In this document: positions 45,123 to 55,260 of the stretch, piece by piece
How the letters are laid out: each line of letters starts with the position of its first letter
Position numbering within the stretch: the stretch's first letter is position 1
Source of the DNA: Echinicola shivajiensis
GTDB taxonomy: Bacteria; Bacteroidota; Bacteroidia; Cytophagales; Cyclobacteriaceae
DNA: 64,000 nucleotides
Reading direction: 5' to 3'
Assembly (NCBI RefSeq): GCF_018642165.1
Contig: NZ_JAHHZM010000001.1
Coordinates: forward strand, 1,102,255 to 1,166,254
Position numbers and translations under genes: made by a program
The notes under the pieces: generated by a model
Databases searched by the model: none
What the model saw: only the letters and a program-made list of their open reading frames with translations
What the model was told of the DNA's origin: nothing

Positions 45123-45941
45123 TTATTTACAATACTGATCCAATAATTGAGACATTTCTTGCTGAAGTTCTTTTGCTGCTTGTCCTGCTTTGGCACCAAA
45201 ATCCTCACCATTTGATGCGTAAATAATACCCCTTGAAGAATTCACCAATAGGCCGCACTCCTTATTCATCCCATACTGAGCGACCTCTTGAAGACTTCCT
45301 CCTTGCGCACCTACACCTGGAACCAAAAAGAAATGGTCCGGAGCATATTTTCTAACCTCGGCAATCTTTTCTCCTCGTGTAGCACCTACCACATACATCA
45401 AGTTCCCATCAGTACCCCAATCTTGGCTTTTCTCCAAAACTTGTTGAAATAGGGGCTTTCCTCCTTCTGTTTCCAATACTTGAAAATCCTTACTTCCCTC
45501 ATTGGAAGTCAGCGCCAATAAAATCACCCACTTACCTTCAAACTCCAAGAAAGGACTTACACTGTCTTTCCCCATATAAGGAGCTACCGTCACAGAGTCA
45601 AAGTTCATCTGTTCAAAAAACGCCTTGGCATACAATTTAGATGTATTGCCGATATCTCCTCTTTTGGCATCAGAAATAGTAAAAATATCCTTGGGAATAT
45701 AATCCAATGTTTTTTGGAGACTTTCCCAACCTTTTGGTCCCAAAGCCTCATAAAAAGCGATATTAGGTTTATAAGCCACGGCATAATCAGCTGTATGATC
45801 GATAATCTGCTTATTAAACTCAAATATCGGATCTTCTTCCTTTAACAAATGTGCAGGGATCTTGGCCAGATCCGCATCCAGTCCCACACATAGAAAAGAA
45901 GATTTTTGTTGAATTTGCTTAAAGAGGCTTTTCTTGTCCAT
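45123..45941 (-). CDS. pyrF: Orotidine 5'-phosphate decarboxylase
   Basis: Makes UMP from OMP, the last step of pyrimidine synthesis. At 272 residues it belongs to the longer (type 2) subfamily. Active-site motifs: [15 protein letters not shown], the catalytic lysine/aspartate group in [17 protein letters not shown] (about 90-106), [16 protein letters not shown], and the phosphate-binding end [12 protein letters not shown]. It is a single-gene unit between two terminators, with a -7 box (45958-45965, leftward TATTTTTG) just upstream. Confidence 0.95.
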   Translation of the reverse strand: MDKKSLFKQIQQKSSFLCVGLDADLAKIPAHLLKEEDPIFEFNKQIIDHTADYAVAYKPNIAFYEALGPKGWESLQKTLDYIPKDIFTISDAKRGDIGNTSKLYAKAFFEQMNFDSVTVAPYMGKDSVSPFLEFEGKWVILLALTSNEGSKDFQVLETEGGKPLFQQVLEKSQDWGTDGNLMYVVGATRGEKIAEVRKYAPDHFFLVPGVGAQGGSLQEVAQYGMNKECGLLVNSSRGIIYASNGEDFGAKAGQAAKELQQEMSQLLDQYCK

Positions 45942-45957
45942 TTTTCAATTGTTTTGG

Positions 45958-45965
45958 CAAAAATA
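45958..45965 (-). promoter_or_regulatory. -7 promoter element for pyrF
   Basis: Read leftward TATTTTTG fits TAnnTTTG, 17 bases before the ATG, immediately after the terminator of the upstream ftsK-lolA operon. Confidence 0.45.
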
Positions 45966-45970
45966 AAAAA

Positions 45971-46014
45971 AATAGCACGCACTAAACTTAAAATCATTTA
46001 GTATCTGTGCTATT
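45971..46014 (-). terminator. Terminator of the ftsK-lolA operon
   Basis: Arms AATAGCAC and GTGCTATT, with further inner pairs (ACTAAA and TTTAGT), enclose a loop of about 12 bases. An A-run on the left gives a U-tract leftward. It lies 28 bases past the lolA stop. Confidence 0.75.
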
Positions 46015-46041
46015 CTTAACTTTTTCGTCCTATAAGGGTAA

Positions 46042-46695
46042 TCAGCGTAAATCTATCACCTCCACATCTACATGCTCTGCCACATCAAATGCAAAAAATG
46101 AATTGTTTAAATCTACATCCGTTTTTACATCCTTAAATTCATATTTGAAACTTCCCCCATCAGCATCAGAAACTTCCCAACCCACAAGATCCTTATTAGC
46201 TTTATCCACATATAAAACAATGGTACTAAACTGAGCATTTCTATTCTCGGCAGAAAGCTTTATTTTCTGAACCAATTTACCACCCATTCTTTCGTCTCCC
46301 AAAAGGGCATAATCATATCCCTTTTTATATAGGTTATAGATACTGGAAGGAGTCAGTTCATCAGGGTCATCACTGACGGTATTAATGGTTACTTCCTTAT
46401 AGTTTCCTGTCTTGATATAAGTCCAAACAGTTTCTCCATTATTATAAATCTCCTGATCATCCAAAATCAATTTATACCGATTGCCTTTGACAGCAACCTC
46501 TCCTTTACTGGACTGACTGGCTCCATCAAGATCATTATAATAATAGTATTCAAAAGTGGCCTGAATACCGTTCAACGACTGATACCTCTCACTCACTTGA
46601 TCAAGGACTACCTTTGCATTAGGATCTTTTTGTGCCAAAACGAGGCTCTGAAATCCCAAAACAAGTACCGTAAATAATAATATTCTTTTTAACAT
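46042..46695 (-). CDS. lolA: LolA-like lipoprotein carrier
   Basis: A 217-residue periplasmic protein of the LolA/LolB fold that carries lipoproteins to the outer membrane. The signal peptide is ILLFTVLVLGFQSLVLAQ, and the mature part begins KVVLDQVSERYQSLNGIQATFEYYY-like (split: VVLDQVSERYQSL, GIQATFEYY). Hydrophobic beta strands follow, and FEFKDVKTDVDLNNSFFAF-like sequence (here YEFKDVKTDVDLNNSFF) is near the end. It is 32 bases downstream of ftsK, an arrangement seen in many bacteria. The chain is typical in length. Confidence 0.88.
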   Translation of the reverse strand: MLKRILLFTVLVLGFQSLVLAQKDPNAKVVLDQVSERYQSLNGIQATFEYYYYNDLDGASQSSKGEVAVKGNRYKLILDDQEIYNNGETVWTYIKTGNYKEVTINTVSDDPDELTPSSIYNLYKKGYDYALLGDERMGGKLVQKIKLSAENRNAQFSTIVLYVDKANKDLVGWEVSDADGGSFKYEFKDVKTDVDLNNSFFAFDVAEHVDVEVIDLR

Positions 46696-46727
46696 AGTTA
46701 ACCTTCTATTTTAGGCTTTATAGCATT

Positions 46728-49244
46728 TTAGAGGTTACTCAATAACTGTTCCAAACTAACTTCATCCTGAACCAACACTTCCCTTGCCTTGCTCCCTTCA
46801 AATGGCCCTACCACACCAGCTGCTTCTAGCTGATCTATGATCCTTCCTGCTCTATTATACCCTAGTTTTAGTTTTCTTTGAATCAATGAAGTACTTCCTT
46901 GTTGATGTAAAACAATTAGCTTGGCTGCATCTTCAAAAAGCGGGTCTCTGTCTGAAAGATCTACATCCCCAACACTGCTATCGCTGTCTTCTCCCTCAAA
47001 TTCTGGCAAGATATAAGCATCACTATATCCCCGTTGTTCTCCAATCCATTCACAAACCGCTTCAACCTCCGGTGTATCCAAAAAGGCACATTGTAAACGG
47101 ATCACATCAGAGCCCTGAGATAGTAGCATATCCCCCATACCAATCAGCTGTTCAGCGCCTCCAGCATCCAAAATAGTTCTACTGTCTACTTTGGAAGTAA
47201 CCCTAAAAGAAAGCCTTGCAGGGAAATTGGCTTTAATAATACCGGTAATAACATTTACAGATGGTCGCTGCGTGGCCACCACCAAGTGAATACCGATGGC
47301 CCTAGCCAACTGCGCAAGTCGAGCAATAGGAGCTTCTATTTCCTTACCAGCAGTCATCATCAAATCTGCTAACTCATCAATCACCAACACAATATACGGC
47401 ATAAACTTATGGCCTTTGTCCGGATTAAGTTTCCTGGCCACAAATTTTGCATTGTATTCTTTAAGGTTCCTGCAACCTGCTTCCTTCAGCAAATCATATC
47501 GGTTATCCATCTCGATACAAAGTGAATTCAAGGTATAAATTACTTTTTTGGTATCAGTAATAATGGCATCCTCAGCATTAGGCAACTTAGCTAAAAAGTG
47601 CCTTTCAATTTTATTAAAAAGTGTTAGCTCCACTTTCTTTGGATCCACCAAGACAAATTTAAGTTGTGAAGGGTGTTTCTTATAAACCAAAGAAGCCAAA
47701 ATCACATTCAAACCAACAGACTTACCTTGCCCAGTAGCCCCAGCCATCAAGAGGTGAGGCATTTTGGCCAAATCAGCTACAAAAACTTCATTTGAAATGG
47801 TTTTCCCCAAGGCAACAGGAAGGTCCTTATCACTTTTCATGAACTTTTCTGTCCCCAAAACTGATTTTGCAGCGACTAGCTCTCTGTTTTTGTTAGGCAC
47901 CTCTATACCAATAGTACCTTTCCCCGGAATCGGCGCAATGATCCTGATTCCCAATGCCGCCAAACTCAAAGCAATATCATCTTCCAGGTTTTTGATTTTG
48001 GAAATCTTCACTCCTGGATCGGGCACAATTTCATATAAAGTTACTGTAGGCCCGATGGTAGCTTTGATTTCCTGAATCCCAATTTTGAAATTCACCAAGG
48101 TCTCTACGATCTTGTTTTTATTTTCTTCCAGCTCTTGCCTGGTAACCGTCACCTTTTGTTGATCATACTCATTGAGCAAATCTATATTTGGATACTGGTA
48201 GGAAGCCAAATCCAAAGTAGGATCATAAGGATCCAAATTCTCCACTTCACTTACTGTCTTCTCCTCCTTAGCAGCCGTCTCAACGGTGAATCTCTTCTCT
48301 TCTTGTTTAGCCTCTTCTTCTACAGTTTCCTCACTGACCATAGTCTGGCCTTCAATATTAAAAGCAGGTTCTGGAGAGCTGTTATTTTGCTTCGCTGGCT
48401 TTTCATTTTTGATAGTCCAGCTTTGCCCATCATCTTCTTCCTCTTCCAAATCCAAATCGGAATCTTCAAAATCATCCAAATTTTCCGTTTGCAATGTATC
48501 TGAAGTTTTATCAGCAGTTGTAGTAGAAGCGCTTTGAGATGCAGTGGTGGAAACCGCCAAATCGGTATCCATTTGACCATTTTCATCAGGCATATTTTTC
48601 ACATCCCCCTGCAACCATTCTATATGTGTGATATTATAGAAAAACACCACAAAGATCAGCAAAGAACCAAATATCAGAATAAAGGTACCCCAGCCCAAAA
48701 ACTCATCTGACAATACCGCCATCTCATAGCCAAATCCTCCGCTCAAGAATTGTAGATAATTAAAACCATCAAGAATATGGACTACATAGCCCAATAACAA
48801 ACCAATCCAAAAAATAAAAAACAAGCCAAAGGCACTGTATTGGGTGAGAGGTATCAAAGTTTTTTTAAAGGCCCACTTAAAGCCAAGTATAAATAGAAAG
48901 GGAGGCAATAAAAAAGCCGCTAAGCCAAACCACCTGAAAATCAACCAATGTGAAATCCAGGCACCAGCATATCCCAACCAATTCCTTGCTTCAGCAGCAT
49001 TTTCTCTAAAGGACACTCCATCCTGACCAATGTTAGTGACCACACTCTGGTCAGAAGGCCCAGTAAATAAGTATCCCAAAAATGCAAAAAACAAAAACAA
49101 GCCTACCATCATAAATAAAATACCAAAGGACAAGGCTATTTTTTTATCCTTTAAGGCATTGATGGAAAAATTAAAAGATCGTTTCGTCTTTTTAGCTTTT
49201 TCTTTCTTCCTGAAGGTATTTGATTTATATGTATTTGAAGCCAT
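46728..49244 (-). CDS. ftsK: DNA translocase FtsK/SpoIIIE
   Basis: An 838-residue septal DNA pump that clears the chromosome from the division plane. Four or five membrane segments occupy residues 35-220. An acidic, low-complexity linker spans about 230-380 (DDFEDSDLDLEEEEDDGQSW). The motor has Walker A GATGQGKSVGLNVI, Walker B VLVIDELADLMM and ATQRPSVNVITGIIKANFP. The C-terminal winged-helix gamma domain (AAKLIVLHQQGSTSLIQRKL, YNRAGRIIDQLEAAGVVGP) would read KOPS-like DNA. XerD is encoded at 54238, though not next to it. Confidence 0.95.
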   Translation of the reverse strand: MASNTYKSNTFRKKEKAKKTKRSFNFSINALKDKKIALSFGILFMMVGLFLFFAFLGYLFTGPSDQSVVTNIGQDGVSFRENAAEARNWLGYAGAWISHWLIFRWFGLAAFLLPPFLFILGFKWAFKKTLIPLTQYSAFGLFFIFWIGLLLGYVVHILDGFNYLQFLSGGFGYEMAVLSDEFLGWGTFILIFGSLLIFVVFFYNITHIEWLQGDVKNMPDENGQMDTDLAVSTTASQSASTTTADKTSDTLQTENLDDFEDSDLDLEEEEDDGQSWTIKNEKPAKQNNSSPEPAFNIEGQTMVSEETVEEEAKQEEKRFTVETAAKEEKTVSEVENLDPYDPTLDLASYQYPNIDLLNEYDQQKVTVTRQELEENKNKIVETLVNFKIGIQEIKATIGPTVTLYEIVPDPGVKISKIKNLEDDIALSLAALGIRIIAPIPGKGTIGIEVPNKNRELVAAKSVLGTEKFMKSDKDLPVALGKTISNEVFVADLAKMPHLLMAGATGQGKSVGLNVILASLVYKKHPSQLKFVLVDPKKVELTLFNKIERHFLAKLPNAEDAIITDTKKVIYTLNSLCIEMDNRYDLLKEAGCRNLKEYNAKFVARKLNPDKGHKFMPYIVLVIDELADLMMTAGKEIEAPIARLAQLARAIGIHLVVATQRPSVNVITGIIKANFPARLSFRVTSKVDSRTILDAGGAEQLIGMGDMLLSQGSDVIRLQCAFLDTPEVEAVCEWIGEQRGYSDAYILPEFEGEDSDSSVGDVDLSDRDPLFEDAAKLIVLHQQGSTSLIQRKLKLGYNRAGRIIDQLEAAGVVGPFEGSKAREVLVQDEVSLEQLLSNL

Positions 49245-49309
49245 AATTCTTCAGTAATCCACTTTTTAATGAACAATAAGATAGTTGTAATCTTGAAATA
49301 TAGAAAATA

Positions 49310-50359
49310 TCAGCGGCTGTAATACTTTTTTAAGCCTTTTTTAATTCTCTTCATCAGCGCTGGACCTTCATAGATCATCCCTGAATAAACCTGTACCAAA
49401 CTTGCTCCCGCCTCTAACTTTTCTATAGCATCCTCAGCACTGAAAATCCCTCCAACTCCTATGATAGGAAAGGAATGATTGGAATTTTCCGCCAAATATT
49501 TGATTACCTCTGTGCTTCTTTTACCCAAAACCTTGCCACTCACTCCTCCAGCACCTATGGCCTCCACTTTTTCCTGCGGAGTCCTCAGCTTACTTCTATC
49601 TATGGTCGTGTTGGTAGCTATTACCCCATCAATTTTAGTTTCTTGAACAATAGCAATTATATCATCCAATTGACCGTCCGTTAAGTCCGGAGCAATTTTA
49701 AGCAGAATAGGCTTTGGATGATCCATCTGATCATTTTTCTCCTTGATGGAAAGCAAGAGTTTTTTTAACGGCTCTTTTTCCTGTAAATCTCGAAGATTTG
49801 GCGTATTAGGTGAACTTACATTGACCACAAAATAATCCACATAAGGATGTAGCGCCTTAAGGCAAATCAGGTAATCGTCCTCCGCTTTATCGTTTGGAGT
49901 TACCTTATTCTTTCCAATATTCCCACCAATCAACACCTTAGACTTTCTGCTTTTAAGCCTGCTGATAGCTCCTTCCACACCACCATTATTAAAGCCCATT
50001 CGGTTCACCAGTGATTCATCTTCTGGCAATCTAAAAAGTCTTGGTTGTGGATTTCCATCTTGTGGTTTGGGGGTTAAGGTTCCTATCTCAATAAAACCAA
50101 AACCCAGCATAGACATTTCATCTATCAGCTTGGCATCTTTATCAAACCCAGCAGCGAGGCCAACCGGGTTTTTGAATTTCAAGCCAAAAACTTCTTTTTC
50201 CAATGATGGATCTTCAAAATAAAACATGCGCTTGATAATCCCCTTAACGAGAGGCAAATTGAAGGTCAACTTGGTCATTGAAAAGGTGAAATGGTGGGCA
50301 TCTTCAGCACCTTTTCTAAAAAGAAAAGGCTTCATTATGGTTTTATACACAGACATCAT
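49310..50359 (-). CDS. pyrD: Dihydroorotate dehydrogenase, quinone-dependent (class 2)
   Basis: Oxidises dihydroorotate to orotate and passes electrons to menaquinone at the inner membrane. It has 349 residues. A hydrophobic N-terminal helix region precedes [19 protein letters not shown] (FMN site). It also has [23 protein letters not shown], split as [12 protein letters not shown] and NPQPRLFRL. The catalytic Ser is in [16 protein letters not shown], and the FMN-phosphate part is [16 protein letters not shown] with [16 protein letters not shown]. The second of two adjacent ATG codons may be the real start. It is divergent from the GH95 gene. Confidence 0.96.
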   Translation of the reverse strand: MMSVYKTIMKPFLFRKGAEDAHHFTFSMTKLTFNLPLVKGIIKRMFYFEDPSLEKEVFGLKFKNPVGLAAGFDKDAKLIDEMSMLGFGFIEIGTLTPKPQDGNPQPRLFRLPEDESLVNRMGFNNGGVEGAISRLKSRKSKVLIGGNIGKNKVTPNDKAEDDYLICLKALHPYVDYFVVNVSSPNTPNLRDLQEKEPLKKLLLSIKEKNDQMDHPKPILLKIAPDLTDGQLDDIIAIVQETKIDGVIATNTTIDRSKLRTPQEKVEAIGAGGVSGKVLGKRSTEVIKYLAENSNHSFPIIGVGGIFSAEDAIEKLEAGASLVQVYSGMIYEGPALMKRIKKGLKKYYSR

Positions 50360-50537
50360 GGATTGATTTTAAATGCTAAATTAATTGAAATCAATGGAAA
50401 GCTATATCAAATTGGCAGTTTCATAGGAAATTAATTCAGCCCAAAATCGGTAACTCCTTTTGTCTTAAGTTTTCACATGTACATAAAGGGCGTTTGCGCT
50501 AAAACTAAAACAATTAAATTAGCCAAGCAATAAGATA

Positions 50538-50545
50538 TACTTTTG
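50538..50545 (+). promoter_or_regulatory. -7 promoter element for the GH95 gene
   Basis: TACTTTTG, 63 bases before the ATG, fits TAnnTTTG. No TTTG at the usual -33 distance is found. Confidence 0.45.
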
Positions 50546-50608
50546 CTTTTAACCGTTTACAATAAAAATAACCCCAAACAACATATAAGACATTAGACAT
50601 ATTTACCC

Positions 50609-52978
50609 ATGAAAAAGATTTTTATCATTCTTTGTTGTTTTTCAACATTTCTCAGTCTTTCATGTACACCAAAAGACAATTCAAAAAACACCACTAAAAT
50701 ATGGTATACACAAGCCGCTAAGAACTGGAATGAGGCCTTGCCTGTTGGAAATGGCCGCTTGGGAGCAATGATTTATGGCAAAACGGATATTGAACATATC
50801 CAGCTCAATGAAGATAGCCTTTGGCCTGGGGGGCCTGACTGGGGCACCTCCAAGGGAAATCCAGAGGACCTAAAAGCCATACGCAAATTAATCAAAGAGG
50901 GGAAAGTACATGAGGCGGACAAACTCATTGTGGAAAAGTTCTCAAAGGGAAGAGTTGTAAGATCCCATCAAACTATGGGAGATTTATTTATTGATTTTGA
51001 TAGACAAGGCGAAATCGAAAACTACACCAGAAACCTAAGCTTTGATGATGCTTTGGCAACTGTCAACTACACTGTAGGCGAATCTTCCTTTTCAGAACGT
51101 ATATTTTCTTCCGCTGTAGAAGATGTTTTAGTCATTCAACTTGAAACCGATTCAAAAGAGGGAATGAGTTTTGACTTAAGCTTGAGCAGGCCTGAAGACA
51201 AAGGCCATCCCACAGTTAAAGTTTCAGTTCCCAACCAACATGAATTGGTGATGTCTGGAGAAGTGACACAATATGGTGCAGTTCTGGAAGGCAAGCCCAC
51301 CCCATTAGAATCAGGGGTCAAATTTGAAACTAGACTGAAAGTAAACACTAAGGGAGGCAACTCTATAATAAAAGGGAATTCACTTTCCCTAACTGAAGTC
51401 AATGAAGCCATCATATATATAGTTTGCAATACTTCATTCTACAGCCAAGACTTCGAAGCAAAAAATAAAACTACACTGGCTAAGCTTGAAAATAAATCAG
51501 TTGAGAACCTTCTGAAAGATCATGCAAATGATTTCTCAAAGCTCTTCAATAGCGTTAAGCTAGATTTAGGGAATCATGAGTTGGACAGCTTACCCACAGA
51601 TCAAAGACTGCAATTAGTTAAAGAAGGCCAAAAAGATGCAGGTTTAGCGGCGACACTATTTCAATATGGCAGGTATTTACTGATATCCTCCTCTCGGCCA
51701 GGCACCAATCCCGCAAATTTACAGGGAATTTGGAACGAATCTATTGAAGCGCCTTGGAATGCCGATTACCATTTGAACATTAATCTACAAATGAACTACT
51801 GGCCTGCAGGCCCAACTAATTTAGCAGAAATGCAATTGCCTTTGTTTGACTTTGGAGACAGGTTAATTGAAAGAGGAAAAATCCTCGCCAAGGAACAGTA
51901 CGGAATCAACAGGGGCAGTATTGTTCATCATGCCACAGATCTATGGGCTGTGCCTTGGATGAGAGCAAACCAGCCTTACTGGGGCTCTTGGATACATGGA
52001 GGAGGCTGGCTGGCCCAGCATTATTGGGAACATTTTAGATTTACCCAAGACATGGATTTTTTAAGAAACAGAGCCTATCCTGCATTAAAAGAGTTTGCTT
52101 CATTTTACCTTGACTGGTTAGAGTTGGATGAGGAAACGGGGCGATACATTTCCTATCCTGAGACATCTCCCGAAAACTCCTATTTTGCAAAAGATGGGAA
52201 GCCTGCTGCAGTTTCATATGGAGCAGCAATGGGACACCAAATCATTAAAGAAGTATTTGACAACACATTGGCAGCAGCAAAAATCTTAGAAATTGAAGAT
52301 GAATTAACCAAAGAAATAAAAGCCAAAAATAATTTATTGACTTCAGGGATCAAAATAGGACCTGATGGCAGATTGCTGGAATGGAACAAAAATTTTGAAG
52401 AACCTGAAAAAGGACATAGACATATGTCCCACTTATATGCTTTGCACCCAGGTGATGATATCACCGCGTCAACGCCAGAGGAATTTGACGCCGCTAAAAA
52501 AACAATCAGCTACCGTTTGAATCACGGAGGAGCGGGCACAGGTTGGAGTAGGGCATGGATGATAAATTTTAATGCACGACTTCAAGATAAAGAAGCTGCA
52601 GAAGAAAACCTCTACAAACTTTTAGAAGTCTCCACTGGAAATAATTTATTTAACCTACACCCTCCCTTCCAAATTGACGGCAATTTTGGATTTACTGCTG
52701 GTGTCGCAGAATTATTGTTACAATCTCATGAGGGCTTCATCAGGATACTTCCTACCCTGCCACCAAGTTGGAAAACTGGAACTGTAGAAGGACTAATAGC
52801 AAGAGGAAATATCGAAGTTGACATAAAGTGGGAAGAAGGGAAATTGGTAAAAATAGGTTTGCTAAGCATAACTGATCAAAACAAAGAAGTCCTTTATAAT
52901 GGAAAGAAGACCTCATTGAGTCTCACAAAAAATAAAAAGGTCTGGCTGGATAACGACTTGAGCATGTTTTCTCAATAA
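50609..52978 (+). CDS. GH95 glycosidase (alpha-L-fucosidase-like), lipoprotein
   Basis: A 789-residue glycoside hydrolase with a lipoprotein signal (FSTFLSLSC, Cys about 19). The N-terminal GH95 domain is clear: IWYTQAAKNWNEALPVGNGR then LGAMIYGKTDIEHIQLNED and SLWPGGPDW. Catalytic residues are visible by comparison with the bifidobacterial enzyme: the two Asn of HLNINLQMNYW near residue 390, the Asp of FQIDGNFGFTAG near 690, and a Glu-rich YPETSPENSYF. It cleaves terminal alpha-1,2-fucose or alpha-L-galactose from glycans. No SusCD pair or sulfatase is adjacent, so it is an orphan rather than part of a PUL. Confidence 0.93.
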   Translation: MKKIFIILCCFSTFLSLSCTPKDNSKNTTKIWYTQAAKNWNEALPVGNGRLGAMIYGKTDIEHIQLNEDSLWPGGPDWGTSKGNPEDLKAIRKLIKEGKVHEADKLIVEKFSKGRVVRSHQTMGDLFIDFDRQGEIENYTRNLSFDDALATVNYTVGESSFSERIFSSAVEDVLVIQLETDSKEGMSFDLSLSRPEDKGHPTVKVSVPNQHELVMSGEVTQYGAVLEGKPTPLESGVKFETRLKVNTKGGNSIIKGNSLSLTEVNEAIIYIVCNTSFYSQDFEAKNKTTLAKLENKSVENLLKDHANDFSKLFNSVKLDLGNHELDSLPTDQRLQLVKEGQKDAGLAATLFQYGRYLLISSSRPGTNPANLQGIWNESIEAPWNADYHLNINLQMNYWPAGPTNLAEMQLPLFDFGDRLIERGKILAKEQYGINRGSIVHHATDLWAVPWMRANQPYWGSWIHGGGWLAQHYWEHFRFTQDMDFLRNRAYPALKEFASFYLDWLELDEETGRYISYPETSPENSYFAKDGKPAAVSYGAAMGHQIIKEVFDNTLAAAKILEIEDELTKEIKAKNNLLTSGIKIGPDGRLLEWNKNFEEPEKGHRHMSHLYALHPGDDITASTPEEFDAAKKTISYRLNHGGAGTGWSRAWMINFNARLQDKEAAEENLYKLLEVSTGNNLFNLHPPFQIDGNFGFTAGVAELLLQSHEGFIRILPTLPPSWKTGTVEGLIARGNIEVDIKWEEGKLVKIGLLSITDQNKEVLYNGKKTSLSLTKNKKVWLDNDLSMFSQ

Positions 52979-53015
52979 AACACAGCCCCTTAATGAGGAT
53001 TAAGGGGCTGTGTTT
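52978..53015 (+). terminator. Terminator after the GH95 gene
   Basis: A perfect 17-bp stem, with arms reading AAACACAGCCCCTTAAT and its complement, around a GAGG tetraloop. It begins at the stop codon and is followed by T-rich sequence. Confidence 0.83.
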
Positions 53016-53030
53016 CTAAAGGGTAAAAAA

Positions 53031-53064
53031 AGAAGTTGGGATTCAACCGGAATCCCCTACTTCT
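53031..53064 (-). terminator. Terminator after the dihaem cytochrome c gene
   Basis: The stem joins AGAAGT and ACTTCT, with an inner GGGATTC/GAATCCC pair. An A-run at 53025-53030 gives the leftward U-tract. It lies 33 bases past the stop. Confidence 0.72.
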
Positions 53065-53096
53065 TTGAAGTGATTAATCCACTTTTTCAATCTATG

Positions 53097-54071
53097 TTAA
53101 TTTGCGAATGACACTTTTTCAACCTGGTTTTTCACAGGTTCCAAAGAGTTCAAATATTTGTAAATAGCTCTTAAATCTGTCGTATCCATACCGGCATACA
53201 TTACCCAAGGCATAATGGTCTGAAAGTCTCCCTGCTTTACGGGGATATTTTGGAATGGCTCAGTTTCATACTTTTTAAAGAGTGCCACAAAAGCATCTTC
53301 CGATAGATTTCCTATACCTGTTTCATCGGCCGTTAAATTTGCAGAACGGATGACGGTACCATCAGGAAAAGGAAACTCCCTTCCTCCTCCAAGCCTAGGA
53401 CCTACATAAGCACCATTCTCAAAATTAGTATGACAATCTGCACAAGCTCCTGCAGTCACTAAATATTCTCCATATTTTACTACATCTTCTTTTGAAGGCA
53501 TTGGTTTTAACTCTGCCGGCTGAGGAATAGTATTAAGAATCAAGTTCATAGGAAAATCGGCCTTTGAGGCAGGCAAATCATTCTCCACTGGCTCCAAGGT
53601 CCTGATATAGGCGATGACAGCTTTAATATCTTCTGCATCCATATTGCCATAACTTTGGTAGGGCATCACCGGGAAAATTGGGTCTCCATCCTTTTTGACA
53701 CCTGTAGTGATCAATCTGAACACCTCACCATCTGTCCAATCGCCAATACCACTTGGTGTAATATTTGGTGCTATAAACACTCCAGGAAAGCCCATGGAAT
53801 GGTCAAACTTATCCCCTCCAGCACCAAGGCTATTAGGTTTGGGTGGTCCTGAAAATATTGAAAAATCCCTTTGGGCATGACAGTCCATACAGAGCATAAC
53901 ATGATGAGCTAGATACTCTCCTCTTGCTATTTGTTCATCAGTGCCAGCTATTTTAATCTCTTCCGGCGGGCCTACGTTCGGCAAACCCAAACTCATATAG
54001 GCAATCCCCCCACCAATAATAATTAATAATACAGTTAGTATGTAAATAACTATCTTCAAAAAGCGTTTCAT
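53097..54071 (-). CDS. Membrane-anchored dihaem cytochrome c
   Basis: A 324-residue protein. A single N-terminal membrane helix (IVIYILTVLLIIIGGGIAYM) anchors it, with the rest in the periplasm. Two class I cytochrome domains follow, each with a CxxCH: CMDCHAQ near residue 61 and CADCHTN near residue 210. Met-containing loops such as FPVMPYQSYGNMD and QTIMPWVMYAGMD are the likely sixth ligands. It resembles subunits of alcohol/aldehyde dehydrogenase complexes, but no dehydrogenase gene is adjacent. It could also serve the sugar dehydrogenase at 11100-12779; this is a guess. It is a single-gene unit. Confidence 0.9.
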   Translation of the reverse strand: MKRFLKIVIYILTVLLIIIGGGIAYMSLGLPNVGPPEEIKIAGTDEQIARGEYLAHHVMLCMDCHAQRDFSIFSGPPKPNSLGAGGDKFDHSMGFPGVFIAPNITPSGIGDWTDGEVFRLITTGVKKDGDPIFPVMPYQSYGNMDAEDIKAVIAYIRTLEPVENDLPASKADFPMNLILNTIPQPAELKPMPSKEDVVKYGEYLVTAGACADCHTNFENGAYVGPRLGGGREFPFPDGTVIRSANLTADETGIGNLSEDAFVALFKKYETEPFQNIPVKQGDFQTIMPWVMYAGMDTTDLRAIYKYLNSLEPVKNQVEKVSFAN

Positions 54072-54237
54072 ATGTCGTTTGTTTACAAAATATGGTAGAA
54101 TATACGTAAAAATATTAAATACACAAAAAATTAAAGTTCAAATACCTAATTATGACATTCGTATTGAGATGAAACATTTTCACTTAGGTCCTACATTAAA
54201 AAAATTCATAAACAAAAACCTTTGTATTCCCTTCAAT

Positions 54238-55143
54238 TCACTTCCTAGGATGGAACTCTGTCAGCACCTGTCTTAAATATTCCCTGTCAAGGTGAGTGTA
54301 AATCTCTGTGGTGGTTATACTTTCATGGCCTAGCATTTCTTGAACGGCCCTGAGATCTGCTCCCCCTTCTATTAAATGTGTTGCAAAGCTGTGCCTAAAG
54401 GTATGAGGACTGACCTTTTTTCGAATCCCTACCTCAGCCACTATTTTTTTTATCATTAAAAACACCATTACCCTGGTTAGCTTTTTCCCCCGACGGTTCA
54501 AGAACACATATTCCTCATGGCCTGTAGCTATTTTTTGGTGACGACGAATTTCTTTTAAATAGATTTGAAGATATTTCAATGCATCTTTTCCTACAGGTAC
54601 CAACCTTTCCTTATTTCCTTTTCCAATCACTCTTAAAAAACCAATGTCGGTATATACATTCGAAATTTTTAATTCCGTAAGTTCGGACACTCTAAGACCA
54701 CTACTATATAACACTTCTAGCATTGCCCTATTTCTATGGCCTTCAGCCTCTCCTAACTTAACACTTTCCAATATTTGATTGATCTCATGATAGCTCAAGG
54801 TATCCGGCAATTTCCTACCCAACTTAGGGGCTTCCAGAAGTACAGCAGGATCTTCCGAAATAATATCCTCATACATCAAGAATTTAAAAAATGCCTTTAT
54901 TCCAGAAATCACCCTAGCTTGGGTATATTCTGAAACTCCTAGGGAGGCCAATTCATGAACAAAGGATCTTAAATGTTCCAGTTGAAGTCCTGAGAGTCGT
55001 AGATCAGGATAATTTTCATTAAAATGAGAGACCAACCTTTTTATATCATGCTGATAAGCAGTTATTGAATTTTGGCTCAAAGAGCGCTCTATCTTTAAAT
55101 AATAGACAAACTGCTTGATATAATTCTCCCAATAACCCTCCAT
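54238..55143 (-). CDS. xerD: Tyrosine recombinase XerD
   Basis: A 301-residue site-specific recombinase for resolving chromosome dimers at dif. The N-terminal SAM-like core-binding domain (FVYYLKIERSLSQNSITAY) is followed by the catalytic domain, with Arg in LYSSGLRVSELTELK, Lys in IGKGNKERLVPVG, HTFRHSFATHLIEGGADLRA, and the Tyr nucleophile in TEIYTHLDREYL. The length and motifs fit housekeeping XerC/D rather than a phage integrase, and no att sites or phage genes are nearby. A -7 box lies just upstream. Confidence 0.93.
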   Translation of the reverse strand: MEGYWENYIKQFVYYLKIERSLSQNSITAYQHDIKRLVSHFNENYPDLRLSGLQLEHLRSFVHELASLGVSEYTQARVISGIKAFFKFLMYEDIISEDPAVLLEAPKLGRKLPDTLSYHEINQILESVKLGEAEGHRNRAMLEVLYSSGLRVSELTELKISNVYTDIGFLRVIGKGNKERLVPVGKDALKYLQIYLKEIRRHQKIATGHEEYVFLNRRGKKLTRVMVFLMIKKIVAEVGIRKKVSPHTFRHSFATHLIEGGADLRAVQEMLGHESITTTEIYTHLDREYLRQVLTEFHPRK

Positions 55144-55160
55144 AAATAAATATTTTGATC

Positions 55161-55168
55161 CAAAGATA
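55161..55168 (-). promoter_or_regulatory. -7 promoter element for xerD
   Basis: Read leftward TATCTTTG matches TAnnTTTG exactly, 18 bases before the ATG. A clear -33 element is not seen. Confidence 0.52.
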
Positions 55169-55260
55169 AAATTTAAGCCTGGCTTTTTTATTTAAATCAA
55201 CTGGCATATACTTAACTTTACCCAATATTTGGAAGTAAAAGCTAAAAACAATTTTATATT

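Noticed and set aside
48135..48586. Overlapping frames opposite the FtsK linker
   Set aside because: They arise from the low-complexity acidic linker codons read on other frames.
50609..52978. Polysaccharide utilisation locus around the GH95 gene
   Set aside because: No SusC/SusD pair, sulfatase or regulator next to it; neighbours are pyrD and a cytochrome gene.
54238..55143. Integrase of a mobile element
   Set aside because: Length and motifs fit housekeeping XerD; no phage genes, att repeats or tRNA insertion are nearby.
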